16,663 nucleotides of DNA from JBGTBQ01 sp041749275 (GCA_041749275.1 JBGTBQ010000205.1:1-16663); one strand, 5' to 3'. Positions 7,045-15,323 are shown, counted from the stretch's first letter. Numbers and translations are program-made. Notes: generated from the letters alone by a model not told the origin.

Positions 7045-7073
7045 AAAAAGGAACAGCCGCCCGGAGGCGGCTG
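7045..7073 (-). terminator. Rho-independent terminator of the tRNA-Ala gene
   Basis: On the minus strand an 8-bp GC stem (CAGCCGCC, loop TCCG, GGCGGCTG; 7073-7054) is followed by TTCCTTTTT. It lies about 12 bp after the tRNA 3' end and separates the tRNA from the R-M locus. Confidence 0.8.
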
Positions 7074-7085
7074 CGATGGTTGAGA

Positions 7086-7159
<74 letters not shown>

Positions 7160-7171
7160 ATGCGAAAAGCG

Positions 7172-7200
7172 ATATTACGGACAGTTAAATGTAGAGTCAA
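7172..7200 (-). promoter_or_regulatory. Promoter of the tRNA-Ala gene
   Basis: On the minus strand TTGACT (7200-7195), a 17-bp spacer and TAATAT (7177-7172) lie just upstream of the tRNA, whose 5' end is at 7159. This is a near-consensus sigma-70 promoter with the expected short leader. Confidence 0.75.
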
Positions 7201-7297
7201 GTCGTTCCGCTCCCTTTCGAATAGTTGCAAAATTAACAGATTGCTCGGTAGTTCTTGCTGGAAGCCGCGCACACCAAGATACTAGACGGCGCGGGCA

Positions 7298-7372
7298 GGT
7301 CAGAACCGCCTGCGGTAGCGGGCGGGTGCGTGCGCGGCCAGCACCCGCCCGCTACCGCAGGCGGTTCTGACC
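7298..7372. repeat. 32-bp perfect inverted repeat
   Basis: Arms at 7298-7329 and 7341-7372 are perfect complements around an 11-nt loop. The arms are very GC-rich and include the segment CCGCCTGCGGTAGCGGGCGG. There is no T-run after either arm. It is probably a dispersed REP-like element rather than a simple terminator. It sits between the tRNA promoter and the antiporter gene, in a 318-bp gap that otherwise shows no gene. Confidence 0.85.
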
Positions 7373-7477
7373 ACACATCCACTTCTTTTCTGAATCGTAG
7401 TGCCGCCGTCCCTTCCTGTGATAGTGTGATACCCCGCGCTCATTATTCAGACCGAAAGCCGTCCGGTAAAGATAAGG

Positions 7478-9082
7478 ATGAGTCAATTTCTAACTACGGA
7501 AACGCTCGTCATCGAGCTGCTTTTGATCGTCTCGCTCGTTGCCATCGCCGTCCGCCGCCTACGTGTGCCGTACACGGTCGCGCTGGTCATCGTTGGGCTG
7601 CTGCTCACGTCCCAAGAGCCGCTGCAACTCGACCTGACGCCCGAACTCATCCTGTCGCTGTTCGTGCCGCCGCTCATCTTCGAGGCGGCCTTCCACCTTG
7701 AGTTCCGTCGCCTGCGCGAGAGTCTCTTCCCCATCCTCGTGCTAGCCGTCCCCGGCGTGCTGCTGGCGACCGTGCTCGTCGGGCTGATCGTGTCGGCGGG
7801 CGTTGGCCTCTCGCTCACCACGGCGCTAGTCTTCGGCGCGCTGATCTCGGCGACTGATCCGGTGGCCGTCATCGCGCTCTTCCGCGCACTCGGCGCGCCC
7901 AAACAACTCACGGTGCTGGTCGAAGGCGAGAGCCTGTTCAACGACGGGACGGCCATCGTCGTCTTCCAGATCATGCTGGTCGCCGCGCTGCCTGCCGCCG
8001 CCTCAGTCGCCGCGCACAACGGCGCGCACGGCGGCGTCGGCGCAGCCCTGATCGCGGGCGTCTTCGATTTTCTGCGTGTCTCGGCGGGCGGCATCGGGAT
8101 CGGCGTCGGTCTGGGTTGGCTTACGGCCAAAGTCATCGCGCGCCTCGACGATTACCTGATCGAGACGACCTTGACGACGGTGCTGGCCTTCGGCTCATAT
8201 CTCGTCGCCGAGAGCTTCCACGTTTCCGGCGTGCTGGCCGTCGTCGCCGCCGGGATCGTCAACGGCAACATCGGCCCGCGCGGTATGTCGCCGACGACGC
8301 GCATCGTGCTCTTCAACTTCTGGGAGTACCTCGCCTTCGTCGCCAACTCGCTCGTCTTCCTCCTCATTGGCCTTGAGGTCAATATCCCGCAGATCGCCGA
8401 CAACATTTGGCCGATCACGGTCGCCGTCGCGGCGGTGCTCGCAAGCCGCGCGCTCGCCATCTACGGACTGACGTGGCTGGCCGACAGGTTCCGCCGCGGC
8501 TGCGTCCCACGGTCGCACAGGCACGTGCTGTTCTGGGGCGGACTGCGCGGCGCCATCAGCCTCGCGCTGGTCCTGAGCCTGCCGCCCGAGTTCGCCGACC
8601 GCGAACTGCTCCGCGTGATGACCTTCGGCGTCGTCCTCTTCACGTTGCTCGGGCAGGGAACGACGATGCAATTGCTGATGCGTCGCCTCGGCCTCGTCAA
8701 GCGGGAGGAGTTCGAGCTTGAGCAAGAGCGCCGGCGCGGACGCCTGATGTCGGCGCGGGCCGAGCGCACACAGTTGGAGCGCCGTTTTCGAGAGGGAATG
8801 ATTTCCGCGCAGACTTGGGAGCGGTTGGAGCCGGAGCTTGACAGTCGAATTAGGGAGCAACAGGACGCGCAGAGCGAGTTGCTGAACGAGCAGCCCGCGC
8901 TGCAACAGGAAGAGCTTGAGGACGCGCGCCAAGAGGGTTTGCGCGCACGCCGTGCGACGCTCACCGCACTGTTGAGCGATGGCGTCATCTCCGAGGAGAT
9001 TCATGACGAACTCGTCACCGAAGTGGACGCGGCGCTCGGAACAGAGCCGGACGAAAGGCATGACAATCCGCCAAGTGAGTAG
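7478..9082 (+). CDS. CPA1-family Na+(K+)/H+ antiporter (NhaP/NHE type)
   Basis: This is a 534-residue inner-membrane protein. About 12 hydrophobic segments fill residues 10-400. Family signatures are present: FEAAFHLE (68-75), the ATDPVAV segment with the ion-binding Asp127, EGESLFNDG (149-157) and GGLRGAISLAL (354-364). The cytosolic C-terminus (about 405-534) is a charged, helical Glu/Arg-rich tail, probably a coiled coil with a regulatory role. The protein exchanges protons for Na+ or K+ and so controls pH and salt balance; ion specificity cannot be read directly. The ATG at 7478 is preceded immediately by GATAAGG, a poorly spaced Shine-Dalgarno sequence. No consensus promoter is seen. It is convergent with the next gene, with a 68-bp gap. 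Confidence 0.93.
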   Translation: MSQFLTTETLVIELLLIVSLVAIAVRRLRVPYTVALVIVGLLLTSQEPLQLDLTPELILSLFVPPLIFEAAFHLEFRRLRESLFPILVLAVPGVLLATVLVGLIVSAGVGLSLTTALVFGALISATDPVAVIALFRALGAPKQLTVLVEGESLFNDGTAIVVFQIMLVAALPAAASVAAHNGAHGGVGAALIAGVFDFLRVSAGGIGIGVGLGWLTAKVIARLDDYLIETTLTTVLAFGSYLVAESFHVSGVLAVVAAGIVNGNIGPRGMSPTTRIVLFNFWEYLAFVANSLVFLLIGLEVNIPQIADNIWPITVAVAAVLASRALAIYGLTWLADRFRRGCVPRSHRHVLFWGGLRGAISLALVLSLPPEFADRELLRVMTFGVVLFTLLGQGTTMQLLMRRLGLVKREEFELEQERRRGRLMSARAERTQLERRFREGMISAQTWERLEPELDSRIREQQDAQSELLNEQPALQQEELEDARQEGLRARRATLTALLSDGVISEEIHDELVTEVDAALGTEPDERHDNPPSE

Positions 9083-9150
9083 AATTGCCGTCTGCTTCCG
9101 AAGACCGCGCCCCGTTTAATCGGCGACCGTCAATACAAAGTCGAAGGCGT

Positions 9151-10020
9151 TCATCCGCCGCCGGCTTGGACGCGAGGAGCGGCTTTGCTCCTTTTGCCGC
9201 GCGGATTTGTCTTCCCTTTAATCCAGTAGGGCGTGCGGCGATAGTGTTTGTGGAGCCGCGCCTCGTATTCACGACTCAGCTTTAGCCCGGCATCGAACTC
9301 CGGGGCGCTCTTGATGGCCGCGCGCGTGAGACCGACGTAAACCTGCGAGTGAGACCAGCGCACGGCCTCGATCCAGTGGGACGAGACCAGCACCTTCTTG
9401 CCCGGCCACCAGTTCACCGTGTCAACGACTATGTATCGAATCGCCCACGTGCCCTCCTCGACGATAAAATCTTCGACGTGTCCGATGGAACCGTCGGCGG
9501 CCTCGATGTAGTAGCCCGTGACCTCATTCGTGCAACGCAGGTGTGGGTCTCCACGCTCCTTGCGCGCGGCGCGTCCCTCCTGTTCAGCCTTGAGCAGAGT
9601 CTCGGAGGCGCCGATCCTATCTTGGTAATCGGCGGGTGGGGGGCTGATCGTGTAGGGAGCCGGGTAGCCAGCCGCGCCCCAGAGGAGCGGGCCGCCCCAA
9701 TAGCGGGGCCACTGGAAGTATTCCGTGATTTCCGCCTCGCGCTGCCGGGAGACGGGCTTATCCATTTCGATGTCGGGGCTGTTCTCGATCTGCTCTCTCG
9801 TGAGCGACAGCTTGACTACCCTTACCATCCAGTTCAGGTCGTTGATCGCCGCGGGCGAAATGAGGACGTGTTGCTTCTCCATCCAGCCGCCGGTCTCGAC
9901 CACCAGATACCTGACCACCCACTTCTCGTCGTCGAAATAGAACTGCTCGACGCGGCCCGCGATGTCGCCCTCCGACGTGGTGACCGTGAAGCCTTGCAGA
10001 TCATTCGTGCTTCTAAACAT
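9151..10020 (-). CDS. Tandem PRC-barrel domain protein
   Basis: This is a 289-residue protein. The ATG at 10020 is chosen because AAGGAGG lies eight bases upstream; a GTG at 10062 would place that site inside the gene. Two PRC barrels are visible. One is residues 1-75 (DLQGFTVTTSEGDIAGRVEQ ... RYLVVETGGW ... VLISP). The other is about 163-235 (EVTGYYIEAADGSIGHVEDF ... RYIVVDTVNWW ... VLVSS). They resemble each other and probably arose by duplication. The linker has a Trp/Pro/Gly-rich stretch (YFQWPRYWGGPLLWG), and the C-terminus is basic. There is no signal peptide, so it is cytosolic. PRC barrels act in photosynthetic reaction centres, RimM and stress proteins; nothing here suggests photosynthesis, so a stress or membrane-associated role is only inferred. 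Confidence 0.88.
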   Translation of the reverse strand: MFRSTNDLQGFTVTTSEGDIAGRVEQFYFDDEKWVVRYLVVETGGWMEKQHVLISPAAINDLNWMVRVVKLSLTREQIENSPDIEMDKPVSRQREAEITEYFQWPRYWGGPLLWGAAGYPAPYTISPPPADYQDRIGASETLLKAEQEGRAARKERGDPHLRCTNEVTGYYIEAADGSIGHVEDFIVEEGTWAIRYIVVDTVNWWPGKKVLVSSHWIEAVRWSHSQVYVGLTRAAIKSAPEFDAGLKLSREYEARLHKHYRRTPYWIKGKTNPRGKRSKAAPRVQAGGG

Positions 10021-10145
10021 TGCCCAATCCTCCTTGTCCTTCCAAAAATATTGCGGCGACACGGGCGGGCGCTCGATGCGTGGGGATGACTCCGCCTATT
10101 CATTCTTTCATCAAGTTTAACAAGTGGCGCGGCGCGGCGAATCCG

Positions 10146-10176
10146 TGTCATCACTTAAAGTGCATGAGTGATAACA
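10146..10176. promoter_or_regulatory. Nested palindromes in a divergent promoter region
   Basis: A 10-bp inverted repeat with one mismatch (10146-10155 and 10167-10176) encloses half of a second perfect palindrome, CACTT-A-AAGTG (10152-10162). It sits between the PRC-barrel gene (minus) and the methyltransferase gene (plus), in a 307-bp gap. It looks like an operator for a dimeric regulator. No clear consensus promoter was found beside it. Confidence 0.35.
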
Positions 10177-10193
10177 CCTACTGATACTGTATG

Positions 10194-10235
10194 CCTGCGC
10201 CCACGTCGTCGGCATCTTGGTGTGCTCGGCATAAA
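10194..10235. repeat. Dispersed repeat, copy 1
   Basis: The core at 10209-10233 matches 16428-16452 at 22 of 25 positions, in the same orientation. Weaker similarity extends leftwards with a gap of about six bases. In one minus-strand frame both copies read LYAEHTK followed by M or I and P. I do not recognise the element. Confidence 0.55.
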
Positions 10236-10327
10236 GACTTCGACATGATCCCTGACAACGCCTTTTTCCGCCTTTGTAAGTGAGGCGGCGAAGTCTGCCC
10301 AACCGTAGTTGAAAGAAAGGATTACAA

Positions 10328-11449
10328 ATGAAAGCAATGACCGCACAAGAGACGGGTGCTGAAGCGACCGAGCGCATCGCGGCGCCCGAACTGAACCAAG
10401 CCAAAGCTGATGCATTCGCCGAGAAGATGCTGGGCGTCATTAACGGCGGCGCGCTCTCGCTGATGACGAGCGTGGGCCACCGCACCGGGCTGTTCGACGT
10501 GATGAGCGGTCTTCCGCCGTCAACGTCTGAACAAATTGCCGCCGCCACAAAGTTGAACGAGCGCTACGTCAGAGAGTGGCTCGGCGCGATGGTCACGGGT
10601 GGCATTGTCGAATACGACCCGGAGGGCGGCGCGTACCTTCTGGCGCCGGAACACGCGGCCTTTCTAACGCGCGCAGCCAGCCCCAACAATATAGGCGTCA
10701 CCACGCAGTTCATCGCGCTGCTCGGCGCGGTGGAGGATCAGATCGTTGAAAGTTTCCGCAGGGGCGGCGGCGTGCCCTACTCCGCCTACCCGCGCTTCCA
10801 TGAAGTGATGGCCGAAGAGAGCGCCCAGACGGTGCTCGCGGCGCTGTTGGGTTCCATCCTCCCGCTCGCCCCGGACGTTGTCGAGAAATTGCGCGCGGGC
10901 GCAACCGCCCTCGACGTTGGCTGCGGCAGCGGTCGCGCCGTCAACTTTCTGGCCGAGCATTTCCCGAACAGCCGCTTCGCCGGTTATGACTTTTCCGAGG
11001 AAGGAGTCGCCAATGCCAACCGGGAAGCCCGCGAGAAGAAGCTCACGAACGTCCGCTTCGAGGTGAAAGACGCGGCGCGGCTCGGCGAGCGCGAGCAGTA
11101 CGACCTCATCACGGCCTTCGACGCCATCCACGATCAGGCCCGACCCTCGGAGGTGCTGCGCGGCATTGCCGAGGCGCTGCGGCCCGGCGGGGTCTTTCTG
11201 ATGCAGGACATCGCGGGATCAAGCCATGTTCATAAGAACCTCGACCATCCAATCGCGCCGTTCGGCTACGCGATTTCATGCATGCACTGCATGACGGTCT
11301 CGCTGGAGCAGGGGGGCGACGGTCTTGGCGCGATGTGGGGAGAGGAGAAAGCTTTGGAGATGTTGAAGGAAGCCGGCTTCGCGGAGGTTAAGGTGGAGAA
11401 ACTCTCGCACGACATCATCAACGTCTATTACGTCGCGCGGAAGGCTTGA
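10328..11449 (+). CDS. SAM-dependent methyltransferase with N-terminal winged helix (Rv2258c-like)
   Basis: This is a 373-residue protein. The ATG at 10328 follows GAAAGG with a seven-base spacer. Residues ~25-110 form a winged-helix/dimerisation region (NGGALSLMTSVGHRTGLFDVM ... ERYVREWLGAMVTGGIVEYD) as in O-methyltransferase-like enzymes. Class I motif I is DVGCGSG (196-202), followed by FAGYDFSEEGV and the later motif LRPGGVFLMQDI. The overall layout matches the Rv2258c-type family of Actinobacteria and other phyla, whose substrate is unknown. A small-molecule methyltransferase is likely, but the substrate cannot be assigned. It is transcribed alone; a palindromic site lies about 150-180 bp upstream and a hairpin terminator follows the stop. 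GC is high like its neighbours. Confidence 0.88.
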   Translation: MKAMTAQETGAEATERIAAPELNQAKADAFAEKMLGVINGGALSLMTSVGHRTGLFDVMSGLPPSTSEQIAAATKLNERYVREWLGAMVTGGIVEYDPEGGAYLLAPEHAAFLTRAASPNNIGVTTQFIALLGAVEDQIVESFRRGGGVPYSAYPRFHEVMAEESAQTVLAALLGSILPLAPDVVEKLRAGATALDVGCGSGRAVNFLAEHFPNSRFAGYDFSEEGVANANREAREKKLTNVRFEVKDAARLGEREQYDLITAFDAIHDQARPSEVLRGIAEALRPGGVFLMQDIAGSSHVHKNLDHPIAPFGYAISCMHCMTVSLEQGGDGLGAMWGEEKALEMLKEAGFAEVKVEKLSHDIINVYYVARKA

Positions 11450-11490
11450 CGCCGTGCGGCGAGCGAGTCAAAGCGCCGGCTGCGATTGAG

Positions 11491-11536
11491 AACGACCGTG
11501 GAGCGGCGGGCAGGCATCCGCCGCTCCACGGTCGTT
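11491..11536 (+). terminator. Hairpin terminator between convergent genes
   Basis: A perfect 19-bp inverted repeat (11491-11509 and 11518-11536) has an 8-nt loop. On the plus strand it is followed by TTGTAATTT, so it ends the methyltransferase transcript. It may also serve the CBS gene on the minus strand, although no T-run exists there. Confidence 0.75.
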
Positions 11537-11573
11537 TGTAATTTCAAACGCTGACTGCTCCCTCGGCAACTCT

Positions 11574-12038
11574 TCACGGTGCTTCGAGCTTATCATCCCG
11601 CGCCATCAGCTTGAGCAGGTCGTAGCGCGCCACGATGCCGACCGGCGCGCCGTCGCGCACGACGGGGATGCGATTGAGGTCGCGCCGGAGCATCAGTTCG
11701 ACGACCTCTTCCACCGTGGTCTCTTCGGAGACGGTGATGACTTTGGTGCTCATCACCTCTTTGATGGAGGTCGAGCGCGCCTCTTCGTAAATTCGCTCGA
11801 TGCCTTCTTTCGGAACCCACTTGCCGAACAGTTGCGGAGCGTAGAACCTTGAGAACGGGAGACTCTTATCTTTCGCCACAAAGTCAGAGACGCTTAAGAA
11901 GCCGGTGAGTTGCCCGTGGTCGTTGACTACGGGGATGCCGCGCAGGTCGTGCTCCAGCATCATCCGCGCCGCCTCTTCAAGTGAATCCTCCTCTCGCATC
12001 GAGAGCACTGGCTGCCGCATGATTTGACTGACTTTCAT
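11574..12038 (-). CDS. Paired CBS-domain protein
   Basis: This is a 154-residue protein consisting almost only of two CBS motifs. The ATG at 12038 is chosen because GGGAGG lies about nine bases upstream; a GTG at 12074 would absorb it. CBS1 is about residues 1-58 (MKVSQIMRQPVLSMREEDSL ... GIPVVNDHGQLTGFLSVSDF). A linker follows (KDKSLPFSRFYAPQLFGKW), and CBS2 is about 95-150 (VMSTKVITVSEETTVEEV ... RIPVVRDGAPVGIVARYDLL). Such pairs (Bateman modules) bind adenine nucleotides or SAM and usually regulate another protein; stand-alone forms are common in stress responses. The gene is divergent from the DUF389 gene with 125 bp between them, so shared control is possible but unproven. Confidence 0.93.
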   Translation of the reverse strand: MKVSQIMRQPVLSMREEDSLEEAARMMLEHDLRGIPVVNDHGQLTGFLSVSDFVAKDKSLPFSRFYAPQLFGKWVPKEGIERIYEEARSTSIKEVMSTKVITVSEETTVEEVVELMLRRDLNRIPVVRDGAPVGIVARYDLLKLMARDDKLEAP

Positions 12039-12163
12039 CGGATGACACCTCCCGCAAGGGAATTTCCGCCGCACTCTCTCACGGCGGCGCGCGAATCATT
12101 CTATACCGGGCGGCGCGTGCTGGTGTATAAAGTTTTGCCGGCAGTGATAAGGAGCAGATCGTT

Positions 12164-13987
12164 TTGGCTGAACAACTAAACCCGCCCGCCATCGAAGCAG
12201 GTGTGTCGCGTCGGATGAGCGTGCGCGACCGGCTCGCCATCAGCCTCGGTGTCAGTGAAGAGAAGAAGGAAGAGATCTACTTGCAGGTCTCGCTCTCGGC
12301 TTCGCTCCGCGACGTGAGCTACTGGTTGCAGGTGTTCTTCGCCGCCGGCATCGCCACGCTCGGACTGGTCCTGAACAGCCCGGCGGTCATCATCGGGGCA
12401 ATGCTCATCTCGCCTCTGATGGGGCCGATTCTGGCGAGCGGGTTGGCGCTCGCGGCGGGCGACCTCGTGCTCGGCGCGCGCGCCTTCGCCAACCTCGCGT
12501 TGAGCTGTCTGGTGGCCGTTATCTTCGCGGTGCTCCTCGTCGCGTTGCTGCCCTTCAAGGAGGTGACGGCGGAGATCGCGGCGCGCACACAGCCGAACAC
12601 GCTCGACCTCGTTATCGCACTTTTCTCCGGCGCGGTCGGCTCGGTCGCCACCTGCAAGGAGGTCAAGGGGGTGGTGACTTCCATCCCCGGCGTGGCGATT
12701 GCCGTGGCCCTGATGCCGCCTTTGTGCGTCGTCGGCTACGGCGTCGGCATCGCGCTCAGCGTAAACCTTGAGGATGGCGTGCGGCTCGCGCGCGGCGGAG
12801 GGTTGCTGTTCCTGACGAACCTCGTCGCGATCATCTTTATGGCGATGGTCGTCTTCGTCGCGCTCCACGTAGACACGGCGCGGGTCAAAGAGCGGGCGCG
12901 TGAGTGGCAGCACGGGGACGCGGAGAGCGCGTGGGTGCGTTCGCTCATCGTCAAGCTGCCGATCCCCGACCGACTCCGCACCGTCGGCAGTTTGCCGGGC
13001 CGCTTCGTCGTCATCGTCGTGACGATTCTGCTCATCCTCGTCCCGCTCACTCAATCGTTCGTGCAACTCCGACAGGAGATCACGCGCCAGCAGCAGGAGA
13101 ACCGCTTTCGACGGGCCGCCACCGAGCTGTGGGAGCAAAATTTTTCACGGCTGCCGAACGGCGAGCCGCGTTGCTATCTCGGACAACTCTCGCTCCTCGA
13201 CCGCGAGGGCAAACTCGCGCTCCTGCTGCGCGTCTTTACCATCAAGCCCTACACCGCGGAGGAGAAGACGGAGTACACGCGGCTCGTGGCCGAGCGTGTG
13301 GGCCGCCCCGCGCAGGCGGTGGTCTTGCGGTTGATCGAAATTCCGACCGTCAGCAGCGAACTGCTGGCAAAGGCGCGAGAAGATGCCCGCAGCGAGCCTG
13401 TCGTCAAAAATGAGAGTCGCGTCGAGGAGGTGTTGACCCTCGCGCAGATGCAGGCCAACTACGCGCAAGTCGTCGAGACCGCGCTCGCGGACTTGAGCCT
13501 GCCGGCGCCCGCGACGCTCATCACACGCGAGGTGACGACGGACGCGGACTCTGTGCCGGAAGTCAAAATCGTTTACCTCAGCGAGCGCGACATCGAGGCG
13601 GACGCGCTGGGTCTCATCGCCGAACTCGTGCGCGCGCGCTTTGAGAATCCGCAAGCGCGCGTCAGCTTCGAGAGAATCGCCGCCTCTACGAATCTGCTCG
13701 CGTTCGCGCGCAACCGGGCGGAGATCACGCCGGCTGTCACCGAAACGCTCGACCGCATGGGGCGGCAGTTACAAAAGTATCAGTCTCTGCGCGCGGAGGT
13801 CGCGGCGGGCGCGGACAAGAGCGAGCGCGAAGGCGTGGCCGAGGAGCGCGCGCGCGCCGTCGTCGAACATCTCTCCGCGCAATGGCAGGTCGCGCCTGAG
13901 AGGGTTGACATCAAGCCGGACGCGCTCGATAAGCGGGAAGCGATCTTGACGGTGAGAGTCGGCGAGTCGGAAGCGCCGCCGCAATGA
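12164..13987 (+). CDS. DUF389 membrane protein with a C-terminal OmpA-like domain
   Basis: This is a 607-residue protein. The start is TTG 12164, chosen because AAGGAG lies nine bases upstream; the first ATG (residue 18) has no such site. Residues ~20-310 are the DUF389 domain, with about seven membrane helices. It is marked by SASLRDVSYWLQVFFAAGIATLG and NSPAVIIGAMLISPLMGPI. Residues ~325-495 are soluble, with a charged helical segment. Residues ~502-600 look like an OmpA-type peptidoglycan-binding domain (FARNRAEITPAVTETLDRM, AGAD at 548-551, ERARAVVEHL at 560-569). The function of DUF389 is unknown, though transport is often suggested. The tail could anchor the protein to the cell wall if it faces the periplasm. 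A TATAAA box at 12126-12131 may be the -10; no good -35 is seen. Confidence 0.85.
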   Translation: MAEQLNPPAIEAGVSRRMSVRDRLAISLGVSEEKKEEIYLQVSLSASLRDVSYWLQVFFAAGIATLGLVLNSPAVIIGAMLISPLMGPILASGLALAAGDLVLGARAFANLALSCLVAVIFAVLLVALLPFKEVTAEIAARTQPNTLDLVIALFSGAVGSVATCKEVKGVVTSIPGVAIAVALMPPLCVVGYGVGIALSVNLEDGVRLARGGGLLFLTNLVAIIFMAMVVFVALHVDTARVKERAREWQHGDAESAWVRSLIVKLPIPDRLRTVGSLPGRFVVIVVTILLILVPLTQSFVQLRQEITRQQQENRFRRAATELWEQNFSRLPNGEPRCYLGQLSLLDREGKLALLLRVFTIKPYTAEEKTEYTRLVAERVGRPAQAVVLRLIEIPTVSSELLAKAREDARSEPVVKNESRVEEVLTLAQMQANYAQVVETALADLSLPAPATLITREVTTDADSVPEVKIVYLSERDIEADALGLIAELVRARFENPQARVSFERIAASTNLLAFARNRAEITPAVTETLDRMGRQLQKYQSLRAEVAAGADKSEREGVAEERARAVVEHLSAQWQVAPERVDIKPDALDKREAILTVRVGESEAPPQ

Positions 13988-13998
13988 ACGGTCACACC

Positions 13999-14024
13999 AC
14001 GGCGCGAGAGGCTTTCCGCGCCGT
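13999..14024 (+). terminator. Weak hairpin between the DUF389 gene and the small secreted protein gene
   Basis: ACGGCGCG (13999-14006) and CGCGCCGT (14017-14024) form an 8-bp stem with a 10-nt loop, followed only by TTTCG. It could reduce read-through into the next gene, which has its own ribosome-binding site. Confidence 0.4.
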
Positions 14025-14054
14025 TTCGATAATGAAAGGAAAGAGGAAACAGCC

Positions 14055-14558
14055 ATGTTTAAATCGTTGACGAGAGGAATCAAAGTTAGCGGATTGTTGC
14101 CGGCGGTGCTGTTGGGGGCGTCGTTCGCCCTTGCCACCCTGCCGGCGGCGGCGCAGGAGCAGATGCCGACGCCGACGCCCGTGAGCGAGCCGCTGTATAA
14201 AGAGTACAAGGGCGTCTCGCTTGGCATGAGCGTCGAGGAGGCGCGACGCGCGCTCGGCGAGCCGAAGTCGAAGGGGACGCGGCAGGACTTCTTCGTCTTT
14301 TCCGAGAAGGAGATGGCGCAGGTCTTTTACCGCGCCGGCAAGGTGTCGGCCCTCTCGGTCAACTACATCGGCGAAGAGAGTGGCGCGCCGGAGGCCATGG
14401 CCGTGCTCGGCGTTGAGATCAAACCAAAAAAAGACGGCTCGCTGTACAGGATCGTTCGCTATCCGAAGGCGGGCTACTGGGTTTCATTCAGCCAGACGGC
14501 GGGCAAGAACCCGATTACGACCGTGACGATGAGACGTTCGCAGGCAAAGCGTCGTTAG
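14055..14558 (+). CDS. Small secreted protein with a BLIP/SmpA-like motif
   Basis: This is a 167-residue protein with ATG at 14055 and GAGGAAA just upstream. It has a classical signal peptide (about 1-34, ending ATLPAAAQ). A short PTPTPV linker follows. Residues ~50-75 read YKGVSLGMSVEEARRALGEPKS, the pattern of the SmpA/OmlA or beta-lactamase-inhibitor-like fold (glycine, 'GMS-x-E-E-x', 'LG-x-P'). The rest is beta-rich and the C-terminus is basic. There is no lipobox Cys, so it is probably soluble in the periplasm or released. Its function is unknown. It follows the DUF389 gene by 67 bp on the same strand and could be partly co-transcribed with it. Confidence 0.75.
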   Translation: MFKSLTRGIKVSGLLPAVLLGASFALATLPAAAQEQMPTPTPVSEPLYKEYKGVSLGMSVEEARRALGEPKSKGTRQDFFVFSEKEMAQVFYRAGKVSALSVNYIGEESGAPEAMAVLGVEIKPKKDGSLYRIVRYPKAGYWVSFSQTAGKNPITTVTMRRSQAKRR

Positions 14559-14639
14559 GCGCTCGCAAACGACTCGCGGCTTGCCGGGAGCGCGGAACAC
14601 TTCACCCTCATTGCGTGTAGAAGTCGCCGCCTCTCCTCA

Positions 14640-15323
14640 TTAATTTCGGTTCAACCATGCCTCGCGCGCGGCGTAGTCCGCAGTCCGCGCCACGGATTCG
14701 TTGAGCCATTCGATGACGGCGGCATAGCCGAGACTTTCGGGATCGTGTCTGAGATAGTCCGCGACGACGGCGAGGACGGTAAAACCCTGCTTGAGCTGGA
14801 ACGAGAGCGTCGGGTCGCCTAACTCTCCCGCGACGACTCGGCGCGCGTACTCCTCGGCGCTCAACCGCGCTCGATAGCGGTAGTAACCACTGAGCCTCGC
14901 GCCCGCGCGGATGCGGAGAAGCCCCAATCGCTCGACCAATTCGCGCCGCGCCGCATAGAGCAGTTTCCCGACGCCGCGCCCCTGCGCCGACGGTCGCACC
15001 ATCACCTCCGCGCCGTAGAGCGTGCGCCCGCGCGCGAGGTCGTGGTTCGTGAACATCCCGTGATCCGTGAAATCGCGCCAGTTGGTCTCCATCTCGTAAT
15101 CGTCCCACAACACGACGAGGCTCGCCGCCATGCCCATGACGCGGACTGTGTCCGCTTCGACGGCGACAAATTGCCCTTCGGGAAAGACTCGGAGGTGCGA
15201 GACTAGCTGCGCCTCCGACCATGAGGCGACCTCCGGGTAGACCTCGCGCGTCATTTCGATGATGCTCGCGAAGTCTTCCTGTTGCGTGTGGCGGACGACG
15301 ACTTTCTGTTTTTCTTTCCGCAT
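14640..15323 (-). CDS. GNAT-family N-acetyltransferase
   Basis: This is a 227-residue protein with ATG at 15323 and GGAGGT nine bases upstream, inside the nitrilase gene. The N-terminus (VVVRHTQQEDFASIIEMTREVYPE) is a typical GNAT first strand and helix. Acetyl-CoA motif A is VRPSAQGRGVGKLLYAAR (about 109-126), with the Q-x-x-G-x-G core. The C-terminal part (GYYRYRARLSAEEYARRVVAGELGDPTLSFQLKQGFTVL) resembles the GNAT module found fused to nitrilase-fold hydrolases in other bacteria. It probably acetylates a small amine. Its substrate may be linked to the hydrolase that overlaps it by 73 bp upstream, which suggests co-translation and a shared pathway or complex. Confidence 0.9.
   Translation of the reverse strand: MRKEKQKVVVRHTQQEDFASIIEMTREVYPEVASWSEAQLVSHLRVFPEGQFVAVEADTVRVMGMAASLVVLWDDYEMETNWRDFTDHGMFTNHDLARGRTLYGAEVMVRPSAQGRGVGKLLYAARRELVERLGLLRIRAGARLSGYYRYRARLSAEEYARRVVAGELGDPTLSFQLKQGFTVLAVVADYLRHDPESLGYAAVIEWLNESVARTADYAAREAWLNRN

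Noticed and set aside
8195..9061. Minus-strand frame opposite the antiporter
   Set aside because: It mirrors high-GC codons of a clearly real gene, has unusual composition, and shows no motif.
12176..13138. Minus-strand frame opposite the DUF389 gene
   Set aside because: Its protein is almost all Arg/Asp/Glu/His, a typical GC-rich antisense artefact.
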